Shown: positions 41,155 to 51,497, counted from the stretch's first letter. The stretch: 64,000 nt of DNA from Clostridia bacterium (GCA_017613275.1 JAGAED010000016.1:17891-81890), one strand, 5' to 3'. A program made the numbers and translations. The notes: generated by a model from the letters alone, not told the origin.

Positions 41155-43134
41155 CTATCTTTTTATAACAAGTCTATCAAATTTATTACGAATATATTTC
41201 TCAAGTTTCACCATAAACTCGTCTGATTGTATTTCCTTTTTTGCAACCATATCTAAGCCCTTTTCCCAGCTTGCAGTAAGTTTAGGATTCAGCATATCTG
41301 GCATTGAATAATTTACAATATCGTAAATTGTTTCTCCTTTTAAAGTTGGAGTTATTATTTGAGTTTTTGTATTAATTTCAATATACTTTATTTTCTCGAG
41401 TTTTTTAATTATTTCCGCTCTTGTAGCAGATGTACCAATTCCAGCACCTTTTATTTGTTCTCTTAATTCTTCTTCTTCAATTAGTTTTCCTGCATTTTCC
41501 ATAGCAAGGATAATTGAACCAGAATTATAACGTGTTGGTGGAGATGTCTCCGCTTCTTTAATCTCATAATTTTTTACCAAAACAGCTTGACCTTTTTTTA
41601 GATTTTTTAAAATCTCTAAATTATTATCATCTTCCTGTTTATCTTGCTCTTCATCCTCATTTTTGCTAGAGTTTTCCACATTTTGTGAGTTTTCTGTTGA
41701 TTTATTGTTCTTTTTTTCTGGTTTTAGTACTTCTAAAAAGCCTTTATTTACGCAAACTTTACCAGTTGCATAAAATGTTTCATTTTCAACCAATATTGTA
41801 GCATTTACTTTGCTATATTCTGCAGGTGGATAAAATATTGCAATAAATCTTTTTACAATTAGTTTATAAACCTTTTTTTGTAAATCTGGTAATTTATCAT
41901 AGTTTTCGTACCCTTGCCCTGTTGGAATAATTGCATAGTGGTCTGTTATTTTGCTATCATTAACATACTTAGTTTTTACTAAATCTGTTGAATATTTTTC
42001 TTCAACCATTTTGTTTATATAGCCTTTTACCTCTTCATCTTGGTATTTTGTTGCAATCCCATTTAAGTTTTTCTTTATTTCTTTTGCAACAGCTGTCGAA
42101 AGCACTCTGGCATCTGTTCTTGGGTATGTTACCAATTTTTTCTCATACAAATTTTGAATTATCTCCAAAGTTTCATCTGGCTTGATTTTAAACCTTTTTG
42201 TACATTCATTTTGAATTTCGGCCAAGTTAAATAATAATGGTGCATTTTCTTTTTGTTTTGATTTCTTTAGTTCTGTAACAACCGCTTCTTTGCCAGCTAA
42301 ACTTGCAATAAATTCTTTTGCCTCATCTTCTTTTTTAAATCCTGTTTCATTGTACAATTTAGGAGATTCAAATACTTTTGACTTTTCGTTAACTTTCCAT
42401 TCCGCCTTAAATGATGAAGTTTCATCTCCAAATTCTCCTAATATTTTATAATACTTTGTTTTAACAAAGTTTCTTATTTCTCTTTCACGAGATACAACCA
42501 TTCCTAAAACACATGTCATAACACGCCCTACTGAAATTGAGGCCTTTTCTTCCTTTATTTTATTTGCTAGATTTCTTCCGTAAATTATTGATAATAATCT
42601 TGAAAAGTTTATTCCAATTAAGTAGTCTTCTTTTGCCCTTAAATATGCACTATCTGACAAACTATCATATTCAGATAAATCTTTTGCTTCTCTTATTCCT
42701 CTTAAGATTTCTTCTTCTGTTTGAGAATCTATCCAAACTCTTTTCATCTTAGCATTTGGATTTGGCTTTGCCATCATAAAAACAAGCCTTTGAATGTATT
42801 CTCCTTCTCGCCCAGAGTCTCCCGCATTATAGATTTCTTCTATATCATCTCTTTGCATAAGTTGCTGAATTATATTGAATTGATTTTGAACCGCAGGAAT
42901 TAGTTCATATTTCCATTCTTCTGGTATAAATGGTAATGTATCCAATCTCCAAAACTTTAATTTTTCATCATATTTATCTGGATAACTCATTGTTACCAAA
43001 TGTCCCACACACCATGTTATTATCCAGTCATTTCCTTCTATATATCCATTTTTTCTTTGACTATTGATTTTCAAAGCCTTTGCAAATTCCATTGCAACTG
43101 ATGGTTTCTCTGTTATTAGTAATTTTTTTCCCAT
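41155..43134 (-). CDS. topB: DNA topoisomerase III (type IA)
   Basis: A 659-residue enzyme. The Toprim domain begins KKLLITEKPSVAMEFAKALK and includes the metal motif AGDSGREGEYIQR. The active-site Tyr is in VTYPRTDARVLS (about residue 340). An acidic Asn/Glu/Asp-rich insertion lies near residues 485-520. It decatenates and relaxes negatively supercoiled DNA. I place the start at ATG 43134, five bases after GAAGGAAG; a TTG upstream sits in that site. Confidence 0.95.
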   Translation of the reverse strand: MGKKLLITEKPSVAMEFAKALKINSQRKNGYIEGNDWIITWCVGHLVTMSYPDKYDEKLKFWRLDTLPFIPEEWKYELIPAVQNQFNIIQQLMQRDDIEEIYNAGDSGREGEYIQRLVFMMAKPNPNAKMKRVWIDSQTEEEILRGIREAKDLSEYDSLSDSAYLRAKEDYLIGINFSRLLSIIYGRNLANKIKEEKASISVGRVMTCVLGMVVSREREIRNFVKTKYYKILGEFGDETSSFKAEWKVNEKSKVFESPKLYNETGFKKEDEAKEFIASLAGKEAVVTELKKSKQKENAPLLFNLAEIQNECTKRFKIKPDETLEIIQNLYEKKLVTYPRTDARVLSTAVAKEIKKNLNGIATKYQDEEVKGYINKMVEEKYSTDLVKTKYVNDSKITDHYAIIPTGQGYENYDKLPDLQKKVYKLIVKRFIAIFYPPAEYSKVNATILVENETFYATGKVCVNKGFLEVLKPEKKNNKSTENSQNVENSSKNEDEEQDKQEDDNNLEILKNLKKGQAVLVKNYEIKEAETSPPTRYNSGSIILAMENAGKLIEEEELREQIKGAGIGTSATRAEIIKKLEKIKYIEINTKTQIITPTLKGETIYDIVNYSMPDMLNPKLTASWEKGLDMVAKKEIQSDEFMVKLEKYIRNKFDRLVIKR

Positions 43135-43197
43135 GTTTACTTCCTTCAATTTGTAAAAGTTCTAAAATAAAATATATAACATATTTTCTAAAAAAAC

Positions 43198-43242
43198 AAG
43201 CGAACACCTGCAATTTTTGAAAAAATAGTGGTCGCTTTTTTT
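43198..43242 (+). terminator. Hairpin upstream of the leuS promoter
   Basis: AAGCGAACAC and GTGGTCGCTT pair with one mismatch, followed by T-rich sequence. It lies between the divergent topB and leuS genes, upstream of the leuS promoter, so it may block read-through. Confidence 0.5.
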
Positions 43243-43249
43243 ATTTTCC

Positions 43250-43278
43250 TTGATTTTCCGTTAAAAATGTTATATAAT
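43250..43278 (+). promoter_or_regulatory. leuS promoter
   Basis: TTGATT (43250-43255), 17 bases, TATAAT (43273-43278). The leader is only about 30 bases, too short for a T-box. Confidence 0.8.
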
Positions 43279-43313
43279 TTGTGAAAATCGTGATTTCGAA
43301 AGGAGTAATAACA

Positions 43314-45710
43314 ATGACATACAATCATTTAGAAGTTGAGAAAAAATGGCAAGAATATTGGGAAAAAAATAAAACATTTTATACAGATGTATGGGACTTT
43401 TCAAAACCTAAATATTATGCATTAGACATGTTCCCATATCCATCAGGAATTGGATTACACGCAGGCCATGTAGAAGGTTATACAGCAACAGATGTTGTTG
43501 CAAGATATAAAAGAATGAGAGGTTACAACGTTCTACATCCAATAGGATGGGACGCATTTGGATTACCAGCAGAACAATTTGCTATTAAAACAGGTAAACA
43601 CCCAGATGGATTTACACAAGCAAATATAGAAACATTTAAAGGTCAAATCAAAAATTTAGGACTATCTTATGATTGGTCAAAAGAAATTTCTACTGCAGAT
43701 CCAAAATATTATAAATGGACACAATGGATTTTTAAAAAATTATTTGAAGATGGTTATGCAAAAATTGTTGAAATGCCAGTTAACTGGTGTGAAGAACTTG
43801 GAACAGTTTTAGCAAATGACGAGGTTATAGATGGAAAAAGTGAAAGAGGTGGATACCCAGTTGTTAGAAAGAACATGAAACAATGGGTTATTGATACACC
43901 TAAATTTGCTGAAAGATTACTTGAAGGATTAGATGAACTTGATTGGCCAGAATCAACTAAAGAAATCCAAAGAAATTGGATTGGAAAATCTGTTGGTGCT
44001 GAAATAAACTTTAAAGTTGACGGATTTGAAAATGCTCAATTTACAGTATTTACAACAAGAGCAGATACTTTATTCGGTGCTACTTATTGCGTACTAGCTC
44101 CAGAACATGAACTTGTTGAAAAAATTACAACTTCTGCTCAAAAAGAAGCTGTTGAAAAATATATTAAAGCGGCAGCAGCAAAATCTGATTTAGAAAGAAC
44201 AAACCTAAATAAAGACAAAACTGGTGTATTTACAGGAAGCTATGCAATTAACCCTGTAAATAACAAAAAAATACCAATTTGGATTTCAGATTATGTTTTA
44301 GCTAGTTATGGAACTGGAAGCATAATGGCTGTTCCAGCTCATGACCAAAGAGATTATGAATTTGCTAGTAAATTTGGAATAGAAATTATTCCTGTTCTAG
44401 AAGGTGGAGACATTTCTAAAGAAGCATTCATTGGAGATGGAGTTCACATCAATTCAGACTTCCTAAATGGTCTAAATAAAGAAGATGGAATTGACACAAT
44501 GATTAAATGGCTTGAAGAAAGAAAAATTGGAACTAAAAAAGTAAACTACAAAATCCATGATTGGATTTTCGCTCGTCAAAGATATTGGGGTGAACCAATT
44601 CCAATTATCAATATGGAAGATGGAACACACATCCCTCTAGATGACAATGATTTACCATTGGTTTTACCTAAACTACAAGACTATGCTCCAAGTAAAACTG
44701 GAGATAGCCCACTTGAAAAAGCAACTGATTGGGTTAATGTTGAAGTTAATGGAAAAAAAGGTAAAAGAGAAACAAGTACAATGCCTGGTTCTGCTGGTTC
44801 TAGCTGGTATTTCTTAAGATACTTAGATCCAGATAATGATAAAGCTTTAGCAGATCCTGAATTAATAAAACACTGGTTACCTGTTGACTTATATATGGGT
44901 GGACCTGAACATGCAGTTGGCCACTTAATCTATTCAAGAGTTTGGAACAATTATTTATTTGATAAAGGAATTGTTGCAACAAAAGAACCTTTCAAAAAAT
45001 TAGTTCATCAAGGAATGATTCTTGGTGCTAACGGAATCAAAATGGGTAAAAGATATCCTGATTTCGCAGTTGATCCTAATGATATTGTTAGAGATTATGG
45101 AGCTGATACAATCAGATTATATGAAATGTTTATGGGACCAATTGAAGCTAACAAACCATGGAACGTTGATGGAGTTGAAGGTGCTAGAAGATTTATAGAT
45201 AGAGTTTATAGAATTTTTGAAGATAAAGAAATATCTGATAAAGAAAACAAAAATCTTGAAAAAGTATATCATCAAACAGTTAAAAAAGTTACAGAAGATT
45301 TAGATAGACTTCAATATAATACAGCAATTAGCCAAATAATGATTTTTGTTAATGCTATTTATAAGGAAAATCAAGTTCCAACAGAATATGCTGAAGGATT
45401 AATTAAAATGTTAAATCCATTCTCCCCTTTTGTTACTGAGGAAATATGGAATAAATTCTTGAAACATGATGACACAATTGCATATGAACCTTGGCCAACA
45501 TTTGATGCTGCAAAAGCAATTAGTGATGAAATAACATTACCTATTCAATTTAACGGTAAATTAAAAGGCACAATCCAAATTGGTTTAGATGAGGATGAAG
45601 CTACTATTAAAGAAAAAGTTCATGAAGCAATTAGCGATAAATTGGATGGAAAGACTATTGTAAAAGAAATTTATGTAAAAAATAAGATTTATAATATTGT
45701 AGTAAAATAA
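43314..45710 (+). CDS. leuS: Leucyl-tRNA synthetase
   Basis: A 798-residue class I synthetase that charges tRNA-Leu. The HIGH-type motif is [20 protein letters not shown] near residue 40. The editing domain (about 220-410) contains [12 protein letters not shown] and [12 protein letters not shown]. The KMSKS motif is altered to KMGKR ([20 protein letters not shown]), a variant I believe occurs in related Clostridia. It starts at ATG 43314 after AAAGGAG. It is a single gene with its own promoter and terminator. Confidence 0.97.
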   Translation: MTYNHLEVEKKWQEYWEKNKTFYTDVWDFSKPKYYALDMFPYPSGIGLHAGHVEGYTATDVVARYKRMRGYNVLHPIGWDAFGLPAEQFAIKTGKHPDGFTQANIETFKGQIKNLGLSYDWSKEISTADPKYYKWTQWIFKKLFEDGYAKIVEMPVNWCEELGTVLANDEVIDGKSERGGYPVVRKNMKQWVIDTPKFAERLLEGLDELDWPESTKEIQRNWIGKSVGAEINFKVDGFENAQFTVFTTRADTLFGATYCVLAPEHELVEKITTSAQKEAVEKYIKAAAAKSDLERTNLNKDKTGVFTGSYAINPVNNKKIPIWISDYVLASYGTGSIMAVPAHDQRDYEFASKFGIEIIPVLEGGDISKEAFIGDGVHINSDFLNGLNKEDGIDTMIKWLEERKIGTKKVNYKIHDWIFARQRYWGEPIPIINMEDGTHIPLDDNDLPLVLPKLQDYAPSKTGDSPLEKATDWVNVEVNGKKGKRETSTMPGSAGSSWYFLRYLDPDNDKALADPELIKHWLPVDLYMGGPEHAVGHLIYSRVWNNYLFDKGIVATKEPFKKLVHQGMILGANGIKMGKRYPDFAVDPNDIVRDYGADTIRLYEMFMGPIEANKPWNVDGVEGARRFIDRVYRIFEDKEISDKENKNLEKVYHQTVKKVTEDLDRLQYNTAISQIMIFVNAIYKENQVPTEYAEGLIKMLNPFSPFVTEEIWNKFLKHDDTIAYEPWPTFDAAKAISDEITLPIQFNGKLKGTIQIGLDEDEATIKEKVHEAISDKLDGKTIVKEIYVKNKIYNIVVK

Positions 45711-45738
45711 AAAAGTTGCCTTCGGCAACTTTTTTATT
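45709..45738. terminator. Bidirectional terminator after leuS
   Basis: AAAAGTTGCC (45711-45720) pairs with GGCAACTTTT (45724-45733) across TTC, with A and T runs on either side. Confidence 0.92.
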
Positions 45739-46822
45739 TTACTACTTTTACAGTTTGTTTTTTACCAAAAATCTCTTTTAACTTTCTAAGTAACATTGCG
45801 AAGAAGCTTTCCTTTTTTATTTTTGCTAAAGCTGTTTCTTCACCTTTTTCTATTACATTGTATTTGTGTTCCAATGCAGCCATTTGCTCTACATAGTAAT
45901 CATGGAAGAAAGTATATCCATCTGTTGAACCAAGATAATCTTTGAAATTGTATAGTTTTCTTCTATATTTTTCTACTTGTTCTAATGTTTTTATTTTTTT
46001 GAAACTGTTATTGAAATAGCTTGAAATTATTTGATTTTGTGTCTTTAAAAATGTTAATAGTATTTCATTTTTTATTTCTTCTATTTTTCCAGTTATATTA
46101 GCACATTTTCCCTCATCATTTTCAGCAAACTTTTTATTATTTAGTTTAACAATGTTTTCCTCTGCTTCTAAAATGTTATCAATTGCATTTGTTACACACA
46201 AATAAGTTTTTATTGAAGTTTCTTCTATAAATTTATTTTTAAAATTGTCATTACTATTTATTGTACTTTCAAATAAAACATCTTCTCCAATTAAGTAAGC
46301 TAATTGATTTGCCAAGCAACATTCTAAAGGATAATATGATGGGCTAATTGTTTCAAAACTAATTCCATAATATTTAACCTGTTCTTGTTCCATGCCATTT
46401 GCATAAGATGCAATAAGCTGAACAGAAGCCTCATTTATTCCTTCTCCTGTAACTTTAGATTCTTTATAATCTGAAAGTCCCATTCTAACTAGATTTCCCT
46501 TTTTGTCTTTAACTTCTTGTATAAAGTGAATACATTCATGTACTGCAAATTCTTCCAAATCCTCGTTAGGTATATTATTATTGAAATATATTGATGTATT
46601 TTTATAAAAATAATTTGCTTCACTCATTCCTTCAGGTCTTTTAGCTTTATACATTTTGACCTCTGAAAGCCTTGAAATTAAGTCATTAGCTTCTAAACCA
46701 TATTCTGGAAATGTATTTATTATTTTTGTGACAACATTTCTAATTAGATTGTATTTTACAATGGGGTCTAACTCTTCTGTAACTTCAATGCCTTCTTTCT
46801 TTAGTTCTGATTCTATATTCAT
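45734..46822 (-). CDS. Putative zinc metallopeptidase, cytoplasmic
   Basis: A 362-residue protein with HECIHFIQ (HExxH, about residue 98) followed some 40 residues later by GEGINEASVQLIASY, the spacing of a gluzincin-type zinc site. The rest is helical, with a basic C-terminus (FAMLLRKLKEIFGKKQT). No signal peptide is seen. The catalytic call is inferred from the motif; I cannot name the family or substrate. Confidence 0.7.
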   Translation of the reverse strand: MNIESELKKEGIEVTEELDPIVKYNLIRNVVTKIINTFPEYGLEANDLISRLSEVKMYKAKRPEGMSEANYFYKNTSIYFNNNIPNEDLEEFAVHECIHFIQEVKDKKGNLVRMGLSDYKESKVTGEGINEASVQLIASYANGMEQEQVKYYGISFETISPSYYPLECCLANQLAYLIGEDVLFESTINSNDNFKNKFIEETSIKTYLCVTNAIDNILEAEENIVKLNNKKFAENDEGKCANITGKIEEIKNEILLTFLKTQNQIISSYFNNSFKKIKTLEQVEKYRRKLYNFKDYLGSTDGYTFFHDYYVEQMAALEHKYNVIEKGEETALAKIKKESFFAMLLRKLKEIFGKKQTVKVVK

Positions 46823-46928
46823 TCATATTCTCCTTGTATAATTATCCTATTTAAATTATACACTAAAAATTCCCATATAGTATTTCAATTTCATTAAATC
46901 TTTATGACATTTGAGTTACAATAATAAA

Positions 46929-47069
46929 AAGTAAAATACATTAATTTTGAAACCTGCGTAAGCGACCAACCGAAGCGAAGCGCAGGGCGACTGGAGCAAT
47001 TTACAGACTAGTAATCTTAAAATCTGGAAATTGCGACACCAAAGGTTTCAACATTAATGTATTTTACTT
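46929..47069 (-). repeat. Structured intergenic element, family A copy 2
   Basis: The core is nearly identical to 36520-36610, but the outer arms (46929-46955 and 47043-47069) have a different sequence and still pair over 27 bases with one mismatch. The inner stem is GCAATTTACAG with CTGGAAATTGC, a compensatory C-G to T-A change relative to copy 1. It begins six bases after the stop of the GltD-like gene. Confidence 0.85.
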
Positions 47070-47075
47070 ATATTA

Positions 47076-48341
47076 TTATATATTTAAAAAATGAATTATA
47101 GAATCTGCTGAATCTCGTCCAGAACGCGCAGCCCAAGCCACAGTTCCTTTGGTACCAGCTAAATCGCCACCAGCAAAAATCTTTGGATTAGAAGTTTTGT
47201 AACTCTCATCAACCATGATATTACACCATTTTGTTAATGTTAAATCTAAATCTTCTACAATATTTTCAGGTCCAGCCCCTAAAGCCATTACCACGTAATC
47301 TGCATCAATCACATAGTTTGAACCTTCTATATTTACAGGAGATTTTCTTGTTTCACCTTCTTTTTGAACTAATTCTGTTTTTATTAGTTCAATTTTCTCA
47401 ACTTTTTCTTTTCCAATTATTTTTACTATATTGTTTTGATATAAGAACTCAATGCCCTCATTTATTGCCTCTTCCACTTCTTTATCTTCTGCAGGCATTT
47501 CTTCTCTTGACCTTCTATAAATTACTTTCACTTCTTTTGCGCCAAGTCTTTTTATAGTTCTAGCACAATCCATTGCGACATTTCCTCCGCCTACAACGCA
47601 AGTAATTTTCCCTTCATAATTTGGATGAAGATTATGTTCTAAAAGTTCATTTCCACCATAAACTCCATTTAGATTTTCTCCTTCTACTCCCATTTTTGAA
47701 GAAATATTTGCACCAAAGCTTAAGAAGACTGCATCAAATTCTTTTTCTAAATCTTTAATATTAAGATTTTTGCCTAATTCTTTGTTATATTCAACATCTA
47801 TTCCCAAATCCAATATCATTTGAATTGTTTTTTCTACAATGTCTTTAGTTAGTCTAAATTCTGGGATTCCATGAACAAGAAGGCCTCCTAAATAATCATA
47901 TTTTTCATATATTGTAACTTGTACACCCGCTTTAGCTAAAAATGCTGCACATGTTAATCCTGCAGGTCCTCCACCTACTATTGCAACTTTCTTATCATTT
48001 TTATTTTGTTCAATTTCTTCTTTGTAACAATCCAATAGTGTCATACCTTCTTTTGTAGCCATATCATAGGCAAAGGCCTCTAGTTCCCCAATGCTAACTG
48101 GTTCACCTTTTATTCCCCTTATACAGCTTCCTTGGCATTGTTTTGTATGTGGACATATTCTTCCGCAAACTCCAGGTAATACTGTTGTTTTAGAAAGCAC
48201 TTTATATGCTCCTTTATAGTCCTTTTCCTTTAGACATTTAATAAATTCCGGAATATCATTATTTAGAGGACATCCCTTCATACTACATGGTTTTATTTTA
48301 CAACTTAAACAATAATTAGCTTTTTCTGTCATTTCTTTCAT
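47076..48341 (-). CDS. GltD-like NAD(P)/FAD oxidoreductase
   Basis: A 421-residue protein like the small subunit of glutamate synthase. Cys clusters for [4Fe-4S] centres lie at the N-terminus (CLSCKIKPCSMKGCP and GVCGRICPHTKQCQGSC). The FAD motif VAIVGGGPAGLTCAA is near residue 117 and the NAD(P) motif VVGGGNVAMDCARTIKRLGA near 250. It passes electrons from NAD(P)H; no gltA large subunit is adjacent, so the acceptor is unknown. AAAGGA precedes the ATG. Confidence 0.9.
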   Translation of the reverse strand: MKEMTEKANYCLSCKIKPCSMKGCPLNNDIPEFIKCLKEKDYKGAYKVLSKTTVLPGVCGRICPHTKQCQGSCIRGIKGEPVSIGELEAFAYDMATKEGMTLLDCYKEEIEQNKNDKKVAIVGGGPAGLTCAAFLAKAGVQVTIYEKYDYLGGLLVHGIPEFRLTKDIVEKTIQMILDLGIDVEYNKELGKNLNIKDLEKEFDAVFLSFGANISSKMGVEGENLNGVYGGNELLEHNLHPNYEGKITCVVGGGNVAMDCARTIKRLGAKEVKVIYRRSREEMPAEDKEVEEAINEGIEFLYQNNIVKIIGKEKVEKIELIKTELVQKEGETRKSPVNIEGSNYVIDADYVVMALGAGPENIVEDLDLTLTKWCNIMVDESYKTSNPKIFAGGDLAGTKGTVAWAARSGRDSADSIIHFLNI

Positions 48342-48428
48342 TTTTTATTCCTTTCATCTATTTGCTTCTCTTTATTTTCCAATTTTTTTCTAATATCACT
48401 ATTACCCATCTATTATACCATATTATAT

Positions 48429-48461
48429 AAAAAAAACAACAGCTCCAATTGAAGCTGTTGC
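48429..48461 (-). terminator. Terminator of the 48477 cassette
   Basis: CAACAGCT (48437-48444) pairs with AGCTGTTG (48453-48460). The minus strand then has a run of T. Confidence 0.9.
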
Positions 48462-48476
48462 TTTTTACCAATAAAT

Positions 48477-49082
48477 TTACAAGTTTCCGTCAAAATCGCA
48501 AAACTCTAAAAGTTTTGCACTGTTCGCGATCATTTCTTTTCGCGAGAGTTTGGGTCTAGGGTCATTATACTTTGCTCTTGTGCATGCGCAGACACAAAAA
48601 ACATCGTTCATTGTATTAACGACCTGATAACAGGTGGTTATGAACGGATAGTTTTCCATTTTCTTTCGCTTGCAGTCTCTAACTTTTGCGCATCCCCCAA
48701 GCTCATCTGGGGCTGCTGAAAGGTACTTGCAGCATATTATCGAACCATTAGGTGAACACTTATGATCTCCAATAATGTCCGCTTCGTCAAAGTTGAGCAT
48801 TCTCTGGAATTCTTGAGGAATACAAGCATAAAAATACTTATCCTCATTCTTAAGGAAAAACATAGGCACATCTTTAATCCTTCTGAGTTCTCTTAGTTTC
48901 GCAACAGAGATTTCCTCAAGTTTAAACGATATAACCTTTCGTTCTTCCGTTATTACGGGCAAACTGTTAGGTTTAATCATCTTAAAGCGTGTGACCTTTT
49001 CCGCCTCGATCCTTTCATTGGGTATGAGCCGGATGTTCTCAATGCGAGTTTTACCTTTTTTAGTTTTTGTTCCTTCTGTCAT
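48477..49082 (-). CDS. Cys-rich hypothetical protein in a second foreign-looking cassette
   Basis: A 201-residue protein. The N-terminus is basic, and the C-terminal half has many Cys: GSIICCKYLSAAPDELGGCA, VRDCKRKK, TTCYQVV and FCVCACTRAKY, suggesting a metal or Fe-S site. I do not recognise a family. GC is clearly above the neighbours, with CGG, GCG, CTC and ATC codons. AAGGAGGG lies seven bases before the ATG, and the promoter matches consensus exactly. It resembles the 31412 cassette in architecture, and I infer horizontal acquisition. Confidence 0.7.
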   Translation of the reverse strand: MTEGTKTKKGKTRIENIRLIPNERIEAEKVTRFKMIKPNSLPVITEERKVISFKLEEISVAKLRELRRIKDVPMFFLKNEDKYFYACIPQEFQRMLNFDEADIIGDHKCSPNGSIICCKYLSAAPDELGGCAKVRDCKRKKMENYPFITTCYQVVNTMNDVFCVCACTRAKYNDPRPKLSRKEMIANSAKLLEFCDFDGNL

Positions 49083-49107
49083 GATCGAGCCCTCCTTATA
49101 AAACTAC

Positions 49108-49125
49108 TGGCGAGATAGTTTCCTA
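49108..49125 (-). promoter_or_regulatory. Leader hairpin of the 48477 cassette
   Basis: GAGATAG and CTATCTC pair around a four-base loop (GAAA on the + strand) in the 5' leader, between promoter and ribosome binding site. Confidence 0.5.
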
Positions 49126-49153
49126 TCTCTTTTTTCAATGTACGTATGCGCCA

Positions 49154-49182
49154 ATTATATCACTTTATGTAAATGTTGTCAA
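49154..49182 (-). promoter_or_regulatory. Perfect-consensus promoter of the 48477 cassette
   Basis: On the minus strand TTGACA (49177-49182) and TATAAT (49154-49159) are separated by exactly 17 bases. Confidence 0.9.
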
Positions 49183-49197
49183 ACAATTTTATCAGAT

Positions 49198-49746
49198 TTA
49201 AAAATCTTTTGATTGCAATATTTTTAAATCTCTAATAAAATCTATTTTCTTATTTTCATCCCTTAAAAGTGCTGCTGGATGCCAAGTTGGGATATATGTT
49301 ATTCCCTTTTTTTCAATAACTTTTCCTCTACTAGATGTTATTCCATATTCCTTACCAAGTATATGTTTTAATGCAACACTTCCTAAAAGCACAATAATTT
49401 TAGGCTTAACAAGCAAAACCTGATTTCTTAAATAATCTAAACAAGCTTCACATTCGTCTTCCTCAGGATTTCTATTATTGGGCGGTCTACATTTTACAAT
49501 ATTAGCAATATAAACTTCTTCTCTTTTAATTCCTACCACATCAAAAGCCATATCCATTAATTTGCCTGCTTTTCCAACAAAAGGTTCTCCTAACCTATCC
49601 TCGTCAGCTCCAGGTCCTTCGCCAATGAACATTACCTCTGCATTTTTATTACCAACACCGAATACAATATTTTGTCTCATTTTGCAAAGCTTGCATTTAT
49701 TACAATTTTCAATTGATTTTTCTAATTCTTCCCATGTCTCATACAT
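49198..49746 (-). CDS. Type-4 (Fe-S) uracil-DNA glycosylase
   Basis: A 182-residue protein of the family 4 UDG type. The motif [22 protein letters not shown] contributes the active site, and TWHPAALLR is the second catalytic block. Cys15, Cys18 and the later Cys in [20 protein letters not shown] would hold a [4Fe-4S] cluster. It removes uracil from DNA in base-excision repair. It lies nine bases downstream of the GGDEF gene. Confidence 0.95.
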   Translation of the reverse strand: MYETWEELEKSIENCNKCKLCKMRQNIVFGVGNKNAEVMFIGEGPGADEDRLGEPFVGKAGKLMDMAFDVVGIKREEVYIANIVKCRPPNNRNPEEDECEACLDYLRNQVLLVKPKIIVLLGSVALKHILGKEYGITSSRGKVIEKKGITYIPTWHPAALLRDENKKIDFIRDLKILQSKDF

Positions 49747-49755
49747 TTTTATTAC

Positions 49756-50676
49756 CTATTTTCTTCTATCAACTGCATAACAACTTCCCATTACTGATTT
49801 TGCGGCATGTTTAACTTGAGCCCCAACTTCTCCTATTTCCAATATGTTGTGGAATCTTCCAATATCACACACAACAACACCAATTGAAAGAGAAACAAGT
49901 GGAAATTGTTCTATTATTCCCTTTCTATTTGCAACTTCTATATAACCTTTTTCCTTGTCTGCTTCTGTAAAAAACTTTTTAACACATGCATCAAAATTTG
50001 CTATTATATCTTGGCACACTCTTTCACAATGAAGATCTGGAATAATACCAACAAAGTCATCTCCACCAATATGTCCAACAAATACATTTTCATTCCAATT
50101 CTTATGTAATGCCTTAGAAATTGTATCTGCTGTAAACACAATGATTTCATCACCCTTCAAAAATCCATAAACATCATTATATGCTTTGAAATTATCTAAG
50201 TCAAAATACATTACAGTAAATGCCTCTCTATTAGATAATCTCTTCTTTAACTCTGCATGAATTTGAACGTTTCCAGGCAATCCAGTTAACGGACTTATTC
50301 TTCTATTAATATTTAATAATCTGCTTAGATTTTTGATTGTATAATATAGATAATCCTCATTTACTGGTTTTCTTATATAATATTCAATTGCTTCTCTTAA
50401 AAGCATTATTCTATGTTCTTTTTCTGCATTAGATGAAACAACTATAATTGGTGTAATAGCGTTATCCTCGTCAGCTCTTATTTGCTTGCATAGTTCAACT
50501 ATATCTCTTTCTACTGCATCTTCATTAATTATTATTATTGATGGAATATTTCTTAGAGCTACATCTATTTGCTCTGATTTAACATTTGTAAATTTATATT
50601 CTGGATCATTTTTGAATAGCTCTTTAAATACCATTATTGATGAATCATCATCATCGATTATATAGATATCTTGCAT
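49756..50676 (-). CDS. Receiver-GGDEF protein, probable diguanylate cyclase
   Basis: A 306-residue protein. A receiver-like domain (residues 1-120) has the acidic [12 protein letters not shown] start and a conserved Lys in [11 protein letters not shown], but the phospho-acceptor region reads [10 protein letters not shown] and may be degenerate. The GGDEF domain (about 135-300) has GGDDFVGI at the active site, an active-compatible variant. It would make cyclic di-GMP. It sits between a membrane protein and udg, all same-strand and nearly contiguous. Confidence 0.88.
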   Translation of the reverse strand: MQDIYIIDDDDSSIMVFKELFKNDPEYKFTNVKSEQIDVALRNIPSIIIINEDAVERDIVELCKQIRADEDNAITPIIVVSSNAEKEHRIMLLREAIEYYIRKPVNEDYLYYTIKNLSRLLNINRRISPLTGLPGNVQIHAELKKRLSNREAFTVMYFDLDNFKAYNDVYGFLKGDEIIVFTADTISKALHKNWNENVFVGHIGGDDFVGIIPDLHCERVCQDIIANFDACVKKFFTEADKEKGYIEVANRKGIIEQFPLVSLSIGVVVCDIGRFHNILEIGEVGAQVKHAAKSVMGSCYAVDRRK

Positions 50677-50677
50677 A

Positions 50678-51466
50678 CTATTTTTTCCTTTCTTTTCTAT
50701 TCATAATTTCAGAAATTTCTTTAGAGTTAAGTGCTGGGAATGACTTTTTTAATCTAAATACGTAACGATATAATTTTCTAGACATTCTCGCTTGTTTTCT
50801 TTTTAGCTTATCAACAACATTTTGTAAGTTTTCCTTAATCTTAATTTTTTCGGAAGACTTTTCCTTTGTAATTTCTTTTATTTCATTAAGTTTTTGTTTT
50901 ATTTCTTCTCCAATGTCTTCTACCTTTTTAAGGTCAACTTTAATATTTTTAACTTTTATTACACTTATTACAGTATCTATTATAACAATACCTGTGGCAA
51001 TATAAATTATCCAACTAAAAATATTTTGGTCAAATCCACTTATTACTCCCCATACAAATGGATGAATAATATTTATAAATCCAACCCCTAAAAATCCCCA
51101 AAGTATTGAATTTGTCAAACAAATTCTTCCTTGAAAATTAAATTTATGGTGTGAATAATCCCAGTATTTTGTTTGAAAAACCTTCTCAAGAAATACACCA
51201 ACAATGTATTCCCAGAAAGTTAAGATAACAATTGAAATAAAAAATAATTCAATTATTCTCCCTTGTAACCATCCCATACAAGTTAACATTATTATTGAAC
51301 CTGCACCATATATTGGACACATAGGTCCAATTAGGAAACCAGTATTTATTATCTTTCTTTCGCAAAAAGACCTAAATATAGATTCCATTATCCATCCTAA
51401 GAATGAATATACAATAAAGCAAGCCAATATATTAAAAGCATTTATTTCCATGTATTTTCTCTCCAT
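50678..51466 (-). CDS. Putative ABC transporter permease-like membrane protein (PF06541)
   Basis: A 262-residue protein. Five or so membrane helices lie in the first 165 residues with the family block YSFLGWIMESIFRSFCERKI and GPMCPIYGAG, then a long charged coiled-coil tail. This is the CmpB-like PF06541 family, whose function is unclear. An alternative ATG at 51451 has GGAGAG at good spacing and may be the true start. It is one base from the GGDEF gene, so the two may work together at the membrane. Confidence 0.82.
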   Translation of the reverse strand: MERKYMEINAFNILACFIVYSFLGWIMESIFRSFCERKIINTGFLIGPMCPIYGAGSIIMLTCMGWLQGRIIELFFISIVILTFWEYIVGVFLEKVFQTKYWDYSHHKFNFQGRICLTNSILWGFLGVGFINIIHPFVWGVISGFDQNIFSWIIYIATGIVIIDTVISVIKVKNIKVDLKKVEDIGEEIKQKLNEIKEITKEKSSEKIKIKENLQNVVDKLKRKQARMSRKLYRYVFRLKKSFPALNSKEISEIMNRKERKK

Positions 51467-51472
51467 TTATAA

Positions 51473-51497
51473 AGCCCTCTACTTTAGGTAGAGGGCT
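51473..51497 (-). terminator. Hairpin between the 51507 and 50678 genes
   Basis: AGCCCTCTAC (51473-51482) pairs perfectly with GTAGAGGGCT (51488-51497). It has a strong stem but a poor T run, and may act as a partial terminator or processing site. Confidence 0.6.

Noticed and set aside
43135..43313. T-box leader upstream of leuS
   Set aside because: A good promoter at 43250-43278 leaves only about 30 bases of leader, and no T-box sequence is present; the hairpin at 43198 lies upstream of the promoter.
36496..47069. Family A elements as group II intron or IS remnants
   Set aside because: At about 140 bp they carry no coding remnant, intron domain V-like sequence that I can recognise, or target-site duplication; called structured repeats instead.
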